Shown here: positions 34,615 to 36,353 of the stretch, piece after piece
Layout of the letters: every line of letters starts with the position of its first letter
How positions within the stretch are numbered: the stretch's first letter is position 1
Source of the DNA: Alphaproteobacteria bacterium
Lineage (GTDB): Bacteria > Pseudomonadota > Alphaproteobacteria > Puniceispirillales > UBA1172
Direction: 5' to 3'
Length of the DNA stretch: 36,353 bases
NCBI GenBank assembly: GCA_016778985.1
Contig: JADHOM010000021.1
Span: 1 to 36,353, forward strand
Notes under the pieces: model-generated
Database searches by the model: none
What the model was told of the DNA's origin: nothing
Seen by the model: only the letters and a program-made list of their open reading frames with translations
Program-made: the position numbers and the translations under genes

Positions 34615-34692
34615 TTTTAGGGTATTCTATTGAATATGTTTGAGTTTTAGGGTATGTAATCAACCTATCAAATATAACCGTATTAAACGGTT
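34615..34692 (+). promoter_or_regulatory. Probable pal promoter region with direct repeats and hairpin
   Basis: The 169-base tolB-pal spacer contains TTGAAT and TATGTA (about 34630-34658) 17 bases apart. TTTTAGGGTAT occurs twice, at 34615-34625 and 34645-34655, thirty bases apart and around this promoter. A hairpin AACCGT-ATTAA-ACGGTT (34676-34692) lies just before the pal ribosome binding site. Together they suggest separate, regulated expression of pal in addition to operon read-through. Confidence 0.4.
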
Positions 34693-34710
34693 TACATCAG
34701 GAGATATTTT

Positions 34711-35256
34711 ATGTTCCTTCGATTAACATCATTGCTAGCAGCTTTATTTCTACTCGCTGCTTGCGAAACTGCGCCAAATGCTACTGGCGATGCTGCAGGA
34801 ACGGCTGCTTCGGGGTCTTCAACATCGGGGTCTTCAACATCTGGATCATCGACCGCATCTTCAGGTTCTGACGCTTCAGATACCTCAACTTCATCAGCTG
34901 AAATGACCATAAGTGAAGAATTGATCAGTATTGGTGATCGTGTTCATTTCGACTTTGATAGTTATGAGCTATCATCAGACGCTAAATCAGTACTTAGCAA
35001 ACAAGCCACTTTCCTCTCATCTAACCCTTCGGTTCGTATAACGATCGAAGGCCACTGTGATGAGCGTGGAACACGAGAATATAACCTCGCCCTTGGTGAG
35101 AGTCGTGCCGCCGCTACGAGAGATTATTTAGTTGCACAGGGTGTAAATCCTGCACGCATTAAAATCATTTCTTATGGAAAAGAGCGTCCTGCTGTTATCG
35201 GCTCTAATGAGCAAGCATGGAAATACAATCGTCGTGCGGTTAGTATTATTAACTAA
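34711..35256 (+). CDS. pal: Peptidoglycan-associated lipoprotein Pal
   Basis: A 181-residue outer-membrane lipoprotein. The signal ends in the lipobox LLAAC (Cys18). A low-complexity Ser/Gly/Thr linker (about 30-65) made of 15-base repeats (SGSST) follows. The OmpA-like domain has VHFDFDSYEL, IEGHCDERGTREYNLALGESRA and ISYGKERP, the residues that hold diaminopimelate. AGGAGA lies before ATG 34711. It ties the outer membrane to the wall and is the end point of the TolQRA motor. A strong terminator follows. Confidence 0.96.
   Translation: MFLRLTSLLAALFLLAACETAPNATGDAAGTAASGSSTSGSSTSGSSTASSGSDASDTSTSSAEMTISEELISIGDRVHFDFDSYELSSDAKSVLSKQATFLSSNPSVRITIEGHCDERGTREYNLALGESRAAATRDYLVAQGVNPARIKIISYGKERPAVIGSNEQAWKYNRRAVSIIN
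34810..34854 (+). repeat. 15-bp in-frame repeats in the pal linker
   Basis: TCGGGGTCTTCAACA occurs twice in tandem (34810-34824 and 34825-34839), followed by a degenerate third copy (34840-34854). It encodes Ser-Gly-Ser-Ser-Thr units in the flexible linker after the lipidated Cys. Slippage would change linker length without a frameshift. Confidence 0.85.
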
Positions 35257-35274
35257 TTTTTCTAAAGATAATCT

Positions 35275-35307
35275 AAAAAACCCGATGATCTAGTCGGGTT
35301 TTTTTTT
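35275..35307 (+). terminator. Rho-independent terminator after pal
   Basis: A-rich lead, CCCGA (35281-35285) paired with TCGGG (35294-35298), then nine T (35299-35307). On the opposite strand the six A before the stem would give a T-run as well, so it could work in both directions. It separates pal from cpoB. Confidence 0.85.
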
Positions 35308-35372
35308 GCCTTAATTTGGTCTAAATAGTTCAATAAAATCTAATACACAACCTGATCTAGCGTGAGATTTCA

Positions 35373-36353
35373 ATGATCATGATGAAGCAACCTATTTACT
35401 TTAACCCTTTTGTCATAGCCAGTGTGAACAGATTAAGTTACATCACCCAGTCTATAAGACCTCTCATCAAGCATCTGGGTGTATATGTCGTCACGATACT
35501 AATGCTAGTGGCATTGCAATCACCCGCCGCTAATGCCCAGGTTGATCAATCCACGCTTGGTGATATGCAGTTGCGTATTATTGCCATCGAGAACACATTG
35601 CGAGATCTTAACTCTAGGGTCGAAAATGATTTATTTGCATTACGCCAAAATATAGAAGCAGGCAGTGATGCAGAAGACGTGTTGCGGCGTGTCGATGAAA
35701 AGCTAAACAACATAAATAATTTGTCTAATGAGCTTATTTCGCTAAATAATAAAATTCAAAAAACTCTTCAGCTTGCCGCTGATAATGAATTTCGAATTCT
35801 TCAGCTTGAAGCCAAGATTCAAAGCCTGTTAAGACTGTCGGCAGGCCTTGATAGCGCGACCATACCCCAAGATGAATCGTCAGCCTTATCAAATAGTGCC
35901 AATGCCTCTGCAGCAGAACTATCCGGCTCCCCATCCACACCAACTGATACTGGCGATAGAGCCAGTGCGGAGGCGTCATCTACTGCCTTAGGTGACAGTG
36001 ATAATAAGGAATGGGTGTTGCCGAAATCACAACTCGAAAATGGTGCCGATAGTCAAACGACTGGCGCCGCTAACCCACCTGCGACAACGCTTGAGGTGAC
36101 TTCACCTGAGCCAAAACTGCCATCGCTGTTGCCTGCTGGCACAGAGATTGAGCAATACGAGTTTGCCAAGAACCTGATGCACCAAAATCAGTTAGGTGAG
36201 GCAGAAGCAGCATTGATTGAGTTTGATGCGCGTTACCCAGAAAGTGATCTATCGGCAGATGTGAATTTCTGGATTGGGCGCGTTCAGTTTGTCCAAGGCG
36301 AGCATCAGCGATCTTTGCAAACGATGCTAGACTTTATCCAGACATGGCCAGAT
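35373..36353 (+). CDS. cpoB: Cell division coordinator CpoB/YbgF, 5' part (runs off window)
   Basis: The frame opens at ATG 35373 (ATGs also at 35379 and 35382) and stays open for 327 codons to the window edge. A long, basic front precedes a hydrophobic signal segment (YVVTILMLVALQSPAANAQ), so export to the periplasm is likely, perhaps from a later start. A coiled coil (about 60-155, for example LRRVDEKLNNINNLSNELISL) and a long Ser/Ala/Thr-rich linker follow. The TPR region typical of YbgF begins near residue 260 (EQYEFAKNLMHQNQLGEAEA, then VNFWIGRVQFVQGEH). CpoB joins wall synthesis with Tol-Pal constriction. The C-terminus is outside the window. Confidence 0.85.
   Translation, partial: MIMMKQPIYFNPFVIASVNRLSYITQSIRPLIKHLGVYVVTILMLVALQSPAANAQVDQSTLGDMQLRIIAIENTLRDLNSRVENDLFALRQNIEAGSDAEDVLRRVDEKLNNINNLSNELISLNNKIQKTLQLAADNEFRILQLEAKIQSLLRLSAGLDSATIPQDESSALSNSANASAAELSGSPSTPTDTGDRASAEASSTALGDSDNKEWVLPKSQLENGADSQTTGAANPPATTLEVTSPEPKLPSLLPAGTEIEQYEFAKNLMHQNQLGEAEAALIEFDARYPESDLSADVNFWIGRVQFVQGEHQRSLQTMLDFIQTWPD

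Overview
The window looks like a chromosomal segment of a marine alphaproteobacterium. Gene families, moderate GC and gene order (6S RNA between zapA and the 5-formyl-THF cyclo-ligase gene; yebC-ruvCAB-ybgC-tolQRAB-pal-cpoB; glyQS next to ppdK; cysteine-free L31; an RHH_4-type ribbon-helix-helix protein) fit the alphaproteobacteria. I infer the SAR116/Puniceispirillum group, but this is recognition from memory and not a database result.

Layout. 1-1180 (minus): the 5' part of a hydantoinase/oxoprolinase gene behind a class I glutamine amidotransferase. 1281-6688: a small phage-derived island with a leftward RHH protein and an S24-type repressor. Rightward it carries a 32-aa ORF, a DUF6362-like protein, small and large terminase subunits, a truncated DUF4055 portal-like gene, a 336-base gene-free stretch rich in inverted repeats and ending in a strong terminator, then a lysis cassette (holin interrupted by TAA, DUF6127-like protein, M15 endolysin). 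No capsid, tail, integrase or replication gene is present. Two near-identical 16-bp palindromes sit in the two rightward promoter regions and are the likely repressor operators. 6742-15924: polyprenyl diphosphate synthase (minus), then DUF2007, a TrmN6-like methyltransferase, an S49 peptidase with four 22-bp tandem repeats in front of it, a small cysteine-rich membrane protein, glyQ, glyS and ppdK. 16047-18987: hsp20 with a ROSE-like leader and rpmE (minus), then an MsbA-like ABC exporter (plus). 18994-24481 (all minus): class I aldolase, efp, suhB, a MotA/TolQ-like channel, an OmpA/MotB-like partner with a long coiled coil, and a putative lipoprotein of unknown function. 24741-26205: a small coiled-coil protein, zapA, 6S RNA and the 5-formyl-THF cyclo-ligase gene. 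26237-36353: ymdB-type phosphoesterase, yebC, ruvCAB, ybgC, the complete tol-pal operon and the start of cpoB, which runs off the right end.

How it works together. Most of the window is housekeeping: translation (glyQS, efp, rpmE, yebC), pyruvate/triose metabolism (ppdK, aldolase), recombination (ruvCAB), division (zapA, tol-pal) and envelope maintenance. The unusual part is the island. It keeps packaging and lysis functions and an apparently working control switch, but shows a broken portal and holin, a repressor without the S24 catalytic serine, and a candidate structured RNA where the rest of the portal should be. It is either a decaying prophage or a reduced, satellite-like element. The sequence alone does not decide between these.
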